Origin: an uncultured Treponema sp.
GTDB taxonomy: Bacteria; Spirochaetota; Spirochaetia; Treponematales; Treponemataceae
Reading direction: 5' to 3'
Assembly (NCBI GenBank): GCA_947165895.1
Contig: CAMVCB010000001.1
Location: 372,001 to 436,000, forward strand
DNA length: 64,000 nucleotides
Numbering within the stretch: position 1 is the stretch's first letter; every line of letters begins with the position of its first letter. Made by a program: the position numbers and the translations under genes. The notes below the pieces were generated by a model, which saw nothing but the letters and a program-made list of their open reading frames with translations, searched no databases and was not told where the DNA came from. Below are positions 16,303 through 24,397 of this stretch, piece by piece.

Positions 16303-17319
16303 TTAATTATATTTTTCGATTGACCTTTTTAGTTCTGTTTTTATCTCATCAACCAATTCCTTCGGTTTAAGAACCTTAACAGTATGACCTTGTCCAAGTA
16401 CCCAACGGACAATTTCACGTTTCTGTGTTGTTTGGAACTTTACATAGATGCTGCCATCATTGCGTTCTTCTACGGTTTGGTCGCTATGCCAGATGCGATT
16501 AAGAGCGTAAGTCCCAATTTCTTTATCCACAAGAAGCTCAACTGTAAAAGGTGTTTTATCAGAAAGCCAGACGCCCATTTCCGTATCAAAAAAATCTGAT
16601 GGTTTGAAATCTTTTGGAATTGAAAACTTTTGCTTTAGGATTTTGATATTTTTCATTCTGGAGAATGAGAAAATTCGGACTTCGTTATGGTCGTGACATT
16701 TTCCCATTACATACCAGTTACCTCTCTGGCAGACAACATGATACGGATCTATTTGACGCTCCATGAAAGTTGTTTTCTGTAATGGGCGATATTCAAAACT
16801 GATGGTACAGTGATTTTTTAGGGACTCAAAAATGGTCTGAAAAAAAGACGGGTCTATTGTTTCTGTCTTGTCCGGAATGAATGTAATATTTGGATTTAAG
16901 AATGATGTATCAACAGAGACGTGTTCCGGAAGGCAATTTACAATTTTCTGAAAAACAGAACGCAGTTGATTTTCTAATGGCGTATTGCGGTATTGTTCCA
17001 GAAGTGGATTTAAAATTGCAACTGAAAATGCTTCTCCTTCTGTAAGTGGAATACTTTTTATAAAGAAGTTTGGTTCTGTATAACGATATCCTCGATAGTC
17101 ACTTTCGATAGGCGCACGTAAAGTATCACGCATATATTCCAGATCGCGCTGGATTGTTCTTGGACTATAATCAGTCTTTTCGTTTTCTCCGTGGTCACCA
17201 ATAAGTTTTGCAAGCTGGGCTGCAGTATATGGTTTTCCGCTCTGCAGGATTTCATCAATAGCAATAATTCGCCAGTTGTTTATCTTTATCTGCTTGTAAG
17301 GCTTAGCTTTTTTACTCAT
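16303..17319 (-). CDS. WYL-domain transcriptional regulator
   Basis: From the start chosen (17319, preceded by AGAGAG and matching the family's beginning) the protein has 338 residues: an N-terminal winged helix-turn-helix (about 10-70, ending TDYSPRTIQRDLEYM), then a WYL domain (about 145-250) with the signature NWYVMGKC and RIFSFSRM, and a WCX-type C-terminal extension (255-338). WYL proteins bind ligands, often nucleic acids or nucleotides, and many control phage-defence or DNA-damage loci (BrxR, CapW). It immediately precedes the unrecognised operon on the same strand. Confidence 0.85.
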   Translation of the reverse strand: MSKKAKPYKQIKINNWRIIAIDEILQSGKPYTAAQLAKLIGDHGENEKTDYSPRTIQRDLEYMRDTLRAPIESDYRGYRYTEPNFFIKSIPLTEGEAFSVAILNPLLEQYRNTPLENQLRSVFQKIVNCLPEHVSVDTSFLNPNITFIPDKTETIDPSFFQTIFESLKNHCTISFEYRPLQKTTFMERQIDPYHVVCQRGNWYVMGKCHDHNEVRIFSFSRMKNIKILKQKFSIPKDFKPSDFFDTEMGVWLSDKTPFTVELLVDKEIGTYALNRIWHSDQTVEERNDGSIYVKFQTTQKREIVRWVLGQGHTVKVLKPKELVDEIKTELKRSIEKYN

Positions 17320-17383
17320 CTCTGACTCTCTTTTTGTGTTATTATAAATTATATCACACATTTGTTTAAATATGTTGAAAAAA

Positions 17384-17421
17384 GGCAATGCCGTGGGTGG
17401 GAAGGGAACTACGGCATTGCC
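17384..17421 (-). terminator. Intrinsic terminator after the 76-residue gene
   Basis: GGCAATGCCGT and ACGGCATTGCC are perfect 11-bp arms with a 16-nt loop. On the minus strand the stem is followed by TTTTTT. It separates the small membrane-protein gene from the WYL gene. Confidence 0.8.
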
Positions 17422-17438
17422 AGGAACTCTGGATTATT

Positions 17439-17669
17439 TTAACAAGTCTCTGTTGCTATAGTGTTTTCTGTAGGAAGTTCTCCTGTAAAAACTCTTTTTG
17501 TAGCATCAAAAACTTCTTTGCAGTTTTCCGAAAAATCTTTTCCAGTTTTCTTAAGTTTGTCTTTTACATTTTTCAGTGCAGGTTTTGTTTCTGCATAATC
17601 TGAAACAAGTTTTCCTGTAACAGCAAGCACAGTGGCAGCTACACAAGTACCAATTAATCTCTTTATCAT
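17439..17669 (-). CDS. Small membrane-anchored protein (76 aa)
   Basis: One N-terminal hydrophobic helix (about 5-22) followed by a Lys/Glu-rich helical tail; cysteines at residue 9, 50 and the C-terminal end. GAGGAG precedes ATG by 5 nt, which supports translation. It has its own terminator. The promoter region carries an 18-bp dyad shared with the 103-residue gene upstream, so the two are probably coregulated. Function unknown. Confidence 0.55.
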   Translation of the reverse strand: MIKRLIGTCVAATVLAVTGKLVSDYAETKPALKNVKDKLKKTGKDFSENCKEVFDATKRVFTGELPTENTIATETC

Positions 17670-17725
17670 ATTATCTCCTCAGAACCTTTTATCAGGTTCT
17701 TATATTTTGATTATAAATTCTAGCG

Positions 17726-17743
17726 TATGACAAGAAGTGTCGT
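17726..17743. promoter_or_regulatory. Shared 18-bp dyad, copy 1
   Basis: The plus strand reads TATGACAAGAAGTGTCGT, with GACA and TGTC arms around 5 nt. An identical 18-mer occurs at 18114-18131. Both copies end 12 nt before a TATAAT or TATACT element on the minus strand, the position of an operator or activator site. Confidence 0.6.
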
Positions 17744-17767
17744 AACCTCAAAACTTTTTCACTTTTT

Positions 17768-18061
17768 TTAAGCATCCATAACTGAGATTACGCTGATTCC
17801 TGAAGCAAGGTCTTTTTTGATTTTCCGTTTGGAGCCATCTGACATGGTCTGGACTTCTGTAACAAAACGTGAGTTCTCATCATTTTCTTTTGGATTTTTA
17901 TAATTATAAAAATCACATTTGTTGATGAAATCTGACATTTCATTACATCTGCCTAGGAGGCTGTTGTAATCATTGACGTTTTTGTCGTATTCCTTTCGTA
18001 TTTCATTTACGACATAACCAACGAGTGCAACACCGCCAGTGATAAGAAGTTTTTTGAACAT
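17768..18061 (-). CDS. Small membrane-anchored protein (97 aa)
   Basis: I chose the ATG at 18061 because GAGGAGG lies 8 nt before it; an upstream ATG at 18079 overlaps that ribosome site. The protein begins with a single hydrophobic helix (MFKKLLITGGVALVGYVV) and continues as a charged, mainly helical tail. It resembles the neighbouring 76-residue protein in plan but not clearly in sequence. Function unknown; it shares an 18-bp promoter dyad with that neighbour. Confidence 0.55.
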   Translation of the reverse strand: MFKKLLITGGVALVGYVVNEIRKEYDKNVNDYNSLLGRCNEMSDFINKCDFYNYKNPKENDENSRFVTEVQTMSDGSKRKIKKDLASGISVISVMDA

Positions 18062-18113
18062 AAAAAAAATCCTCCTCATTTATTAGTTTATGTACTAAGT
18101 ATAATGTGGAGGA

Positions 18114-18131
18114 TATGACAAGAAGTGTCGT
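18114..18131. promoter_or_regulatory. Shared 18-bp dyad, copy 2
   Basis: This is the second identical copy of TATGACAAGAAGTGTCGT, upstream of the 97-residue gene. On the minus strand it is followed after 12 nt by TATACT. Confidence 0.6.
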
Positions 18132-18147
18132 GATGTGAAAAAAATTA

Positions 18148-18891
18148 TTAGTGTAATGCCCCGCTCTTTCTATACTCCGCCGGCGTCACCTTATAAAATT
18201 CCTTAAAAACGGCGCTGAATTTACTCTGGCTTTCATAGCCTACGCTCTGGGCAACGTCATTTATGCTTTTATCACTTTCTTTCAAAAGCCTTGCCGCTTC
18301 TTCCATTCTGTGAATTTTGATGTGGGCCGCAATTGAAGTTCCGTAAACGTCTTTAAAAACGGTTTTCAGCGTTGTGGTATTCATGGCAAACTGGTGGGCA
18401 AGATCTTCTATAGTAATGCGGCGGGAAATATTTCTCAGCAAATAGTCGTGAACGCTTTTTATCGTTTCAACCTGATTTTCAAGATAGTCGGAATTTTCAT
18501 TTATGGATTCGTGCTCAATCTTAAAATCAGGGCAGGTCATTACCATAAGCTTTTCAATAATTCCGTGAAGGATTTTTCCCCGCTCATTTTCGACAGCCGT
18601 ATAAAAAACTTCCTTTCCATCGCGGTAACATTCAATAAGGGCACTGTCTTTCAAAAGACGCAGATGATGAGAAACCGCCGGCATGGTCATTTTCATAACC
18701 TGAGCAATATTAAGCACACATTCCTTTGAGTGGCACAAAAGCCAGAAGATTTTCAGGCGGGTAGAATCGGCAAGCAGGGCAAAAATATCAGAAACAGCTG
18801 AAAACTCCTTATCCTTTGAAAGCTCGGAGCATAAAAAATCAAGCTTAAAATATTCATCGTGGTTGTGAATCAGATTTTCCATTAAAACCAT
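18148..18891 (-). CDS. ArsR-AraC fusion regulator
   Basis: This 247-residue protein combines two DNA-binding modules. Residues about 30-115 are an ArsR/SmtB winged helix (LADSTRLKIFWLL, then a recognition helix in MTMPAVSHHLRLLKD). Residues about 145-247 are an AraC-type double helix-turn-helix (RRITIEDLAHQFAMN and SINDVAQSVGYESQSKFS). An N-terminal HNHDEYFKLDFLC and Cys53 could supply metal ligands. It is divergent from the HMA protein and metal ATPase, which it presumably represses. The start is uncertain between 18891 and 18882; neither has a strong ribosome site. Confidence 0.85.
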   Translation of the reverse strand: MVLMENLIHNHDEYFKLDFLCSELSKDKEFSAVSDIFALLADSTRLKIFWLLCHSKECVLNIAQVMKMTMPAVSHHLRLLKDSALIECYRDGKEVFYTAVENERGKILHGIIEKLMVMTCPDFKIEHESINENSDYLENQVETIKSVHDYLLRNISRRITIEDLAHQFAMNTTTLKTVFKDVYGTSIAAHIKIHRMEEAARLLKESDKSINDVAQSVGYESQSKFSAVFKEFYKVTPAEYRKSGALH

Positions 18892-18981
18892 CCCAAACAG
18901 AAATAATAATATTCCAAAAAGAAATTTCTTGCGGCAAAAACTTGCGGATTTACACTTTGAATTATATTCTTTTTATAAAGA

Positions 18982-18997
18982 TTAAACAAATGTTTAA
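18982..18997. promoter_or_regulatory. Candidate ArsR-type operator
   Basis: TTAAACA-AA-TGTTTAA is a perfect dyad in the promoter region between the ArsR-AraC gene and the HMA gene, 22 nt before the HMA start codon. ArsR/SmtB repressors bind AT-rich dyads in this position. Confidence 0.6.
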
Positions 18998-19019
18998 ATG
19001 ATATAAAAAGAGGCATAAA

Positions 19020-19238
19020 ATGACAAAAAAATATTCAATCGAAGTAGACTGCGCTAACTGCGCCGCAAAAATGGAAGAAGCCGCTAAAAAGACAGAGGGC
19101 GTTGCTTCAGCTACAGTAAACTACATGACTCAGAAGATGGAAGTAGAGTTTGCAGACGGCGCTGATGAAAAATCAGTTATGAAGTCCATTCTTAAAGCCT
19201 GCCGCAAGGTAGAGCCGGATTGTGAGATTGAATTCTAA
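19020..19238 (+). CDS. Heavy-metal-associated (HMA) protein
   Basis: A 72-residue ferredoxin-like HMA domain with the metal-binding pair Cys11-xx-Cys14 in DCANCAAKMEEA. AGAGG precedes ATG. It precedes the P1B ATPase by 44 nt. That ATPase lacks the N-terminal HMA domain usual in its class, so this free protein probably delivers or senses metal for it. The DCxxC context, with Asp just before, is common in Zn/Cd/Pb-type HMA domains. Confidence 0.88.
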   Translation: MTKKYSIEVDCANCAAKMEEAAKKTEGVASATVNYMTQKMEVEFADGADEKSVMKSILKACRKVEPDCEIEF

Positions 19239-19243
19239 AAAAA

Positions 19244-19265
19244 CTGCCTGCTCTGACCGGCAGGC
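19244..19265 (+). repeat. Hairpin between HMA and ATPase genes
   Basis: GCCTG (19246-19250) and CAGGC (19261-19265) form a short stem in the 44-nt gap, with a ribosome site (AAGGAG) after it. It has no T-run and may be an mRNA stability or processing element that favours the upstream gene. Confidence 0.35.
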
Positions 19266-19282
19266 TTAGACAAGGAGCAATT

Positions 19283-21178
19283 ATGACAAAGAAACAGAAA
19301 AAAATGACATGGCGTATTATCACAACTTTTTCTTCACTTGTAATTTTACATTTTATTCCCTTTGAATCAAAAATTGCTTCCCTTGTAAAACTCGCCCTTT
19401 ACTTTGCTGCCTACCTTTTAATCAGCGGGGATATCCTCAGAAAGGCCGGTCAGGGAATCCTTAACCGTCAGGTATTCGACGAAAACTTTCTGATGACGAT
19501 TGCTTCGCTCGGAGCCTTTGCCCTTGCCATTTACACAAAGAGCGGCGACTATGTTGAAGCCGTTGCCGTTATGCTTTTTTATCAGGTTGGAGAGCTTTTT
19601 GAAAATATTGCGGTTGGAAAAAGCCGTAAAAACATTTCAAATCTTATGGATATCCGGCCGGATTACGCAAATATCGAAAAAGACGGAAAGCTTGAAAAGG
19701 TTTCGCCCGAAGAGGTTGCTTTAGGCTCTATAATTGTCGTTCAGCCGGGAGAAAAGATTCCGCTGGACGGAATCGTAGTTGAAGGAAGCTCGTCACTTAA
19801 CACCACAGCCCTGACAGGTGAAAGTCTTCCCCGCGACCTTTCAAAAGATGACGAGGTTATCAGCGGCTGCATCAACCTTACAGGCCTGATAAAAATCCGC
19901 ACCACAAAAAAATTTTCTGAATCAACTGTTTCAAAAATTCTGGAGCTGGTTGAAAACTCAACTTCAAGAAAATCAAAATCCGAAGCTTTTATTTCAAAGT
20001 TTGCCCGCTTTTATACCCCGATTGTATGTTACAGCGCCCTCGCAATTGCACTTTTGTCGCCGCTTATCCGTACTTTTATTCTGGGGCTCTCACCCCTCTG
20101 GCAGACATGGCTTTACCGCGCCCTGACCTTCCTTGTCATCAGCTGCCCCTGCGCCCTTGTAATCAGCATTCCCCTCACCTTCTTTGCGGGAATCGGTGGT
20201 GCCAGCCGCAATGGAATCCTTGTAAAAGGCTCTAACTACCTGGAAACTCTTTCAAAAGTAAAAACAGTCGTTTTTGATAAAACCGGAACCTTGACTCACG
20301 GCACTTTTGAAGTCAGCGCAATACATCACTCAAAAATGGAAGAAGAAAAGCTTATTGAATATGCGGCCCTTGCAGAATGTGCTTCAAGCCATCCTATCAG
20401 TAAAAGCCTTCAGAATGCCCACAATAAGGAAGTGGACAGAAAGCGGGTAAAAGACATTCAGGAACTTTCAGGAATGGGAATTATTGCACTGGTAGACGAA
20501 AAATCAGTTGCGGTCGGTAACAAAAAACTGATGGATCATCTGAAGGTTGAATATAAGGAATGTCACAAGAGCGGAACAATAATACATATAGCAATTGACG
20601 GAGAATATTCCGGACATATCGTAATTTCAGACAAAATCAAAAAGAATTCAAAAGAAGCAGTTTCACAGCTGAAAAAGCTTGGCATAGAAAAAACTGTAAT
20701 TCTTACCGGAGATGCAAAGAAAACAGCAGAGGATGTTGCCACAGAACTGGGAGTAGATCAGGTTTTCAGCGAGCTGCTTCCGGGAGATAAAGTAACAAAA
20801 ATCGAAGAAATCTTAGCTTCTCAGAAAGATAAAAATACTTTTACAGCCTTCTGCGGAGACGGAATCAATGATGCCCCTGTAATTTCCCGCTCAGATGTCG
20901 GAATCGCCATGGGAGCAATAGGAAGTGATGCGGCAATAGAAGCTGCCGATATTGTAATCATGGATGATGATCCTCTGAAAATTGCAAAGGCAATCAGAAT
21001 TTCAAAGCAGAGCCTCAAAATCGTTCATCAGAACATTACTTTTTCTATCGGCGTAAAATCAGCCTGCCTTCTTTTAGGCGCCCTGGGAATTGCAAATATG
21101 TGGATTGCAATTTTTGCCGACGTAGGAGTTATGATTCTTGCAGTTTTGAATGCAATCCGGGCATTAAGAGCCGGCTGA
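19283..21178 (+). CDS. Zn/Cd/Pb-type P1B ATPase
   Basis: The 631-residue protein has the full P-type ATPase core: TGES (178-181), the membrane metal site CPC (288-290), the phosphorylated Asp332 in DKTGT, the HP locus SSHPISKS, GDGINDAP and a final helix with FADVGVMILAVLNAIRAL. The Asp in that last helix together with CPC fits the ZntA/CadA subgroup, which exports Zn, Cd or Pb. The N-terminal HMA domain is absent and encoded separately just upstream. Its 3' end overlaps the convergent gene 21164-21814 by 15 nt. Confidence 0.92.
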   Translation: MTKKQKKMTWRIITTFSSLVILHFIPFESKIASLVKLALYFAAYLLISGDILRKAGQGILNRQVFDENFLMTIASLGAFALAIYTKSGDYVEAVAVMLFYQVGELFENIAVGKSRKNISNLMDIRPDYANIEKDGKLEKVSPEEVALGSIIVVQPGEKIPLDGIVVEGSSSLNTTALTGESLPRDLSKDDEVISGCINLTGLIKIRTTKKFSESTVSKILELVENSTSRKSKSEAFISKFARFYTPIVCYSALAIALLSPLIRTFILGLSPLWQTWLYRALTFLVISCPCALVISIPLTFFAGIGGASRNGILVKGSNYLETLSKVKTVVFDKTGTLTHGTFEVSAIHHSKMEEEKLIEYAALAECASSHPISKSLQNAHNKEVDRKRVKDIQELSGMGIIALVDEKSVAVGNKKLMDHLKVEYKECHKSGTIIHIAIDGEYSGHIVISDKIKKNSKEAVSQLKKLGIEKTVILTGDAKKTAEDVATELGVDQVFSELLPGDKVTKIEEILASQKDKNTFTAFCGDGINDAPVISRSDVGIAMGAIGSDAAIEAADIVIMDDDPLKIAKAIRISKQSLKIVHQNITFSIGVKSACLLLGALGIANMWIAIFADVGVMILAVLNAIRALRAG

Positions 21179-21814
21179 AAATCTTGTAAAAACAATCTTT
21201 GTAAAAAAAAGATAAAGAAGAACGCAGCCCACATAAATTCCGGCAACCAGCACAATTAAAAAGTGCACGGCTGTCAGAAGATAAAGGCTTTCAATTAAGG
21301 CCGGGCCCGCCATAAAGACAAGGGCAATTAACGACAGGATTACAGTCTTTTTGATGTTATTTGCAAAAAAGGCATTAAAAAGACTTGATGTAAGAAAGCC
21401 CATCAGAACCAGCATTGAGCCGTAAATAGCAGGCTTTAATAAAATCTCATAGCCGGAAAAAACTGATTCAGTTTCGCTTATCACAGTAAAAGGCAAAAAG
21501 ACAGCATAAAAAGTAAAGATAAGCGGAACAAAGGCATCAGTTTTAAAGCTCAATTCGTCGTGAGAAACAGCAAAAAAAAGGCCGTATATTATTACAATTG
21601 GCAGGAAGGTCTGAGTCAAAAACAAAGAAAGAAATGTCCTCCAGAATGAATAATAAACAATTCTGTGGGAGAACATAAAAAATCCCTTAAATCCGCATAA
21701 AATCACAGCAGATGCAAAGCCGATAAAAATCAGCGGATAAACTGTTCTTAAAGGCTTTTTATAGAGAAACAAAATCAGAGTTAGCGGCATCAAAAGTAAT
21801 AAAAATAACAGCAT
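21164..21814 (-). CDS. Polytopic membrane protein, unknown
   Basis: A 216-residue protein with about six to seven hydrophobic helices and few charged residues. I recognise no family. It follows the YhhQ-like gene after 9 nt and is probably its operon partner. The final codons overlap the convergent metal ATPase gene. Confidence 0.6.
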   Translation of the reverse strand: MLLFLLLLMPLTLILFLYKKPLRTVYPLIFIGFASAVILCGFKGFFMFSHRIVYYSFWRTFLSLFLTQTFLPIVIIYGLFFAVSHDELSFKTDAFVPLIFTFYAVFLPFTVISETESVFSGYEILLKPAIYGSMLVLMGFLTSSLFNAFFANNIKKTVILSLIALVFMAGPALIESLYLLTAVHFLIVLVAGIYVGCVLLYLFFTKIVFTRFSAGS

Positions 21815-21823
21815 ACTTAAAAT

Positions 21824-22513
21824 TTACACTTTATTCATTTTTCTTGCAATATAGACAAAAGGAGTATCGCAAAGGGAAGTAAATACATAAATCACATAGC
21901 AGGAAATTGTGATGCTCAAAAGAGTTTTGATATCATAGATAAAACAGAAAGCACCAAAATTGAAAAGGGAAATATTGATGAGCTGAGAAATCAATGTTGA
22001 ACCATTGTTACGCAGCCACAAAAATCCGCGGTGATTTCCGGTTGCTTTTTCTGTAAGCTCCCAGATTTTGTGATAAAGCTGAACATCAATACATTCAGAA
22101 ACCGCAAAACCGATAAGACTTGCCAAAAGCATACGCGGAGTATTTGCAAAAAGACCTTTTACGCTTGGCATTGCCCAGTCGTTTTCTGACGGAGTGTAAA
22201 TCTGCCAGAAGAAAGAGAAGAACATAAATACAAGCAGAACCATAATACCGATGTAGGCACCCTTCTGAGAATCCTTTTTACCGTAAACTTCGCTCAGAAT
22301 ATCAGTTGCAAGGAAGGTTGAAGCAAAAAGAGTGTTTCCAAGTGTCTGTTCCATACCAAAGGCAACAACAAGGATTGTTACTTCAATGTTTGCAAGAATC
22401 GTACTGATTCCAAGCCATACATAAAGACCATATTTTCCAAAAAGCTTGAAAAATGCTAAAAGAAGGCTGTAGGATACAAGCAGAGAGATGATGAGCAGTA
22501 ACTCATTAGGCAT
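21824..22513 (-). CDS. yhhQ: YhhQ-family queuosine precursor transporter
   Basis: This 229-residue membrane protein has the YhhQ/VUT signature: ILANIEVT in an early helix and TLGNTLFASTFLATDILSE around residues 57-75, then six or so helices. Family members import preQ0/preQ1 for queuosine modification of tRNA. GAGGT lies 6 nt before ATG. The 144-nt leader contains two stable tandem hairpins (22558-22608) that could be regulatory, although they do not match the preQ1-I riboswitch consensus I know. Confidence 0.82.
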   Translation of the reverse strand: MPNELLLIISLLVSYSLLLAFFKLFGKYGLYVWLGISTILANIEVTILVVAFGMEQTLGNTLFASTFLATDILSEVYGKKDSQKGAYIGIMVLLVFMFFSFFWQIYTPSENDWAMPSVKGLFANTPRMLLASLIGFAVSECIDVQLYHKIWELTEKATGNHRGFLWLRNNGSTLISQLINISLFNFGAFCFIYDIKTLLSITISCYVIYVFTSLCDTPFVYIARKMNKV

Positions 22514-22557
22514 AATGTAACCTCGAAAAAATAAAGAATTGACCTGGTTTTAATTAA

Positions 22558-22608
22558 CGACTGGAAGGACCGCGAACAGTCGCCCTGCAGGAAGGATTTC
22601 CGGCAGGG
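22558..22608 (-). ncRNA. Tandem hairpins in the manA-yhhQ gap
   Basis: On the minus strand CCCTGC-C-GGAA-ATCC-TTCC-T-GCAGGG (22583-22608) forms an 11-position stem with one mismatch. It is followed directly by CGACTG...CAGTCG (22558-22582) with a 13-nt loop. Both contain CCTTCC. Neither is followed by a T-run, which argues against a simple terminator for manA. Confidence 0.5.
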
Positions 22609-22657
22609 AAGTGTTATTATATTAATTTTTGATTTTTATGAAAAGAGGATGCAAAAA

Positions 22658-23476
22658 TTATCTTGCGGAGATTTTGAGTAATTCTGCCTTGCCTTCCACA
22701 GTAATCCGCTCGCCGGGAGCCAGGGCATAAATTTCTTCGGCATTGATTGTCTTAGAAAACTTGTCGCCGGAATTTCTGATTACAGCCTTGTCCGATGAAA
22801 GAACGTACAAAAGCATAAAATCAGACGGAGCGGGTCTTTCCCCAGAGCGTGGACACATTGAAGACCAGCCGCCTTTGACATCAATCTTTTCTATAGAAAA
22901 ATACTGACATTCAAAATTTCCCGGGAAAGGTCCTACAGGATAATCCTTATTTTCCTTGATTACGGCAAGCGCCTTATCTACGTGGATTTCGCGACCGCGT
23001 CCCCAGTCATAAAAACGATAGGTTAAATCACAGGACTGCTGAACTTCCATAAGGCGAAGTCCGCCGCCAATTGCATGAACTGTTCCTGCAGGAATGAAGA
23101 TAAAATCCCCCTGCTTTACGGAAACAAAATTCAAATACTGCTCAAGCTTATTTTTTTCGATTGCTGCCCGAAGCTCCCTTTCAGAAACTCCTTCTTTCAA
23201 ACCGTAAACAAGCTTTGCATCAGGCTCGGCATCAAGGACATACCAGCATTCTGTTTTTCCACGGTTACCCTGACCTTCCAGCTCCACCGCAAATTCATCA
23301 TCCGGGTGAATCTGAACAGAAAGAGTATCATCAGCCTGAATAACCTTTACAAGCAGAGGATAATCTCCGCCGCAAAAGCTTCTGAAATCTTCCTGGCAGC
23401 CGTTAGGGTGCGTAGAAGCAATCCAGAGCTCGTAGCCCCAGATTTTGTCTGATTTTATCGGGTTAAGCTTAAGCAT
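22658..23476 (-). CDS. manA: Mannose-6-phosphate isomerase (class I)
   Basis: A 272-residue type I phosphomannose isomerase interconverting mannose-6-P and fructose-6-P. Zinc-site motifs are visible: QIHPDDEFA and GKTECWYVL in the cupin, and PAGTVHAIGGG. The ATG 23476 overlaps the upstream nucleotidyltransferase gene by 8 nt and has GGAG 10 nt before it; an upstream in-frame Met would lengthen the overlap without adding family residues. Its pairing with a sugar nucleotidyltransferase suggests a role in supplying sugar nucleotides. Confidence 0.88.
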   Translation of the reverse strand: MLKLNPIKSDKIWGYELWIASTHPNGCQEDFRSFCGGDYPLLVKVIQADDTLSVQIHPDDEFAVELEGQGNRGKTECWYVLDAEPDAKLVYGLKEGVSERELRAAIEKNKLEQYLNFVSVKQGDFIFIPAGTVHAIGGGLRLMEVQQSCDLTYRFYDWGRGREIHVDKALAVIKENKDYPVGPFPGNFECQYFSIEKIDVKGGWSSMCPRSGERPAPSDFMLLYVLSSDKAVIRNSGDKFSKTINAEEIYALAPGERITVEGKAELLKISAR

Positions 23477-24377
23477 TCCACAAAGACTCCGGGTAATAAC
23501 CTGACTTAATCTTTGCGGCAATTTCATCCTTTACAAGCTGACGGTCTTCCGGATAAGTCATACCAAACCAGCTTTCTTCTGAACTGAAGAATTTAACAAT
23601 TCCCTTACCGTGAGCAATAATATCACTTGTCGCAACCGGAAGAAGAGCTTCTTTTTTAGGCTCCTTTGAGTTCTTGCTCATAAAGTCATCCCAGTAAACA
23701 TGGAATTCTTCAAAAGCTTTAAGACTGAAGCCAAAGAGGTTCATGCTGACCCATTCTTTACCAGTCATAATTTTCTTTCCGCCGTCAATTTCAGAAATGA
23801 TTTTATCACCCTCGTAGTAAATCTTAAGATTTTCAACGATAGAAACAAGCTTATCATCTTTTACAGTGCAGACACCGCGTGAAACAGAACCGTTACGGCT
23901 CATTGTATTTCCAAGAACATAGCCTACAATAGCATGCTCAGTTGAATCAGCCGGGATAGAAGAAAGATACTTTCCAAGAACTTCAAAAGCCTGGCGGCCA
24001 TAATAATCATCTGAGTTAATTACGGCAAAAGGAGTTTTTACAGCCTTTTCTGCGCACAAAACGGCATGGGCAGTTCCCCAAGGCTTCTGACGTCCTTCAG
24101 AATCCTTAATCTGCTCTGGTGTCAAAAGGCTTTCGTGCTGCTGGAAAACATATTCAGCATCAAAATTGCGGGCAATACGGTCAAAAAGACGGCTTCTGAA
24201 GTCAGCTTCAATATCCTTTCGGATGATAAATACAACCTTTCCGAATCCAGATTTTTTTGCATCAAAAGTCGCAAAATCAAGAAGGCATTCATCATGAAGG
24301 CCTACTCCATCAATCTGTTTTACTCCACCGTAACGACTTCCCATTCCGGCTGCTAACACTAACAATGTTGGTTTCAT
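23469..24377 (-). CDS. Sugar-phosphate nucleotidyltransferase
   Basis: The 302-residue protein begins with LAAGMGSRYGGVKQ (8-21), the nucleotide-binding loop of NTP transferases, and has WGTAHAVL and INSDDYYG, the typical metal-binding Asp region. It belongs to the glucose-1-phosphate nucleotidyltransferase superfamily; the exact sugar is uncertain. It lies between deoD and manA on one strand with short gaps. The ribosome site is weak (GAG 9 nt upstream). Confidence 0.8.
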   Translation of the reverse strand: MKPTLLVLAAGMGSRYGGVKQIDGVGLHDECLLDFATFDAKKSGFGKVVFIIRKDIEADFRSRLFDRIARNFDAEYVFQQHESLLTPEQIKDSEGRQKPWGTAHAVLCAEKAVKTPFAVINSDDYYGRQAFEVLGKYLSSIPADSTEHAIVGYVLGNTMSRNGSVSRGVCTVKDDKLVSIVENLKIYYEGDKIISEIDGGKKIMTGKEWVSMNLFGFSLKAFEEFHVYWDDFMSKNSKEPKKEALLPVATSDIIAHGKGIVKFFSSEESWFGMTYPEDRQLVKDEIAAKIKSGYYPESLWNA

Positions 24378-24397
24378 AGTTTTTCTCGCTTTTTTTT

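Noticed and set aside
22514..22657. preQ1-I riboswitch ahead of yhhQ.
   Set aside because: The conserved aptamer core and A-rich tail of preQ1-I are not present; only the tandem hairpins remain.
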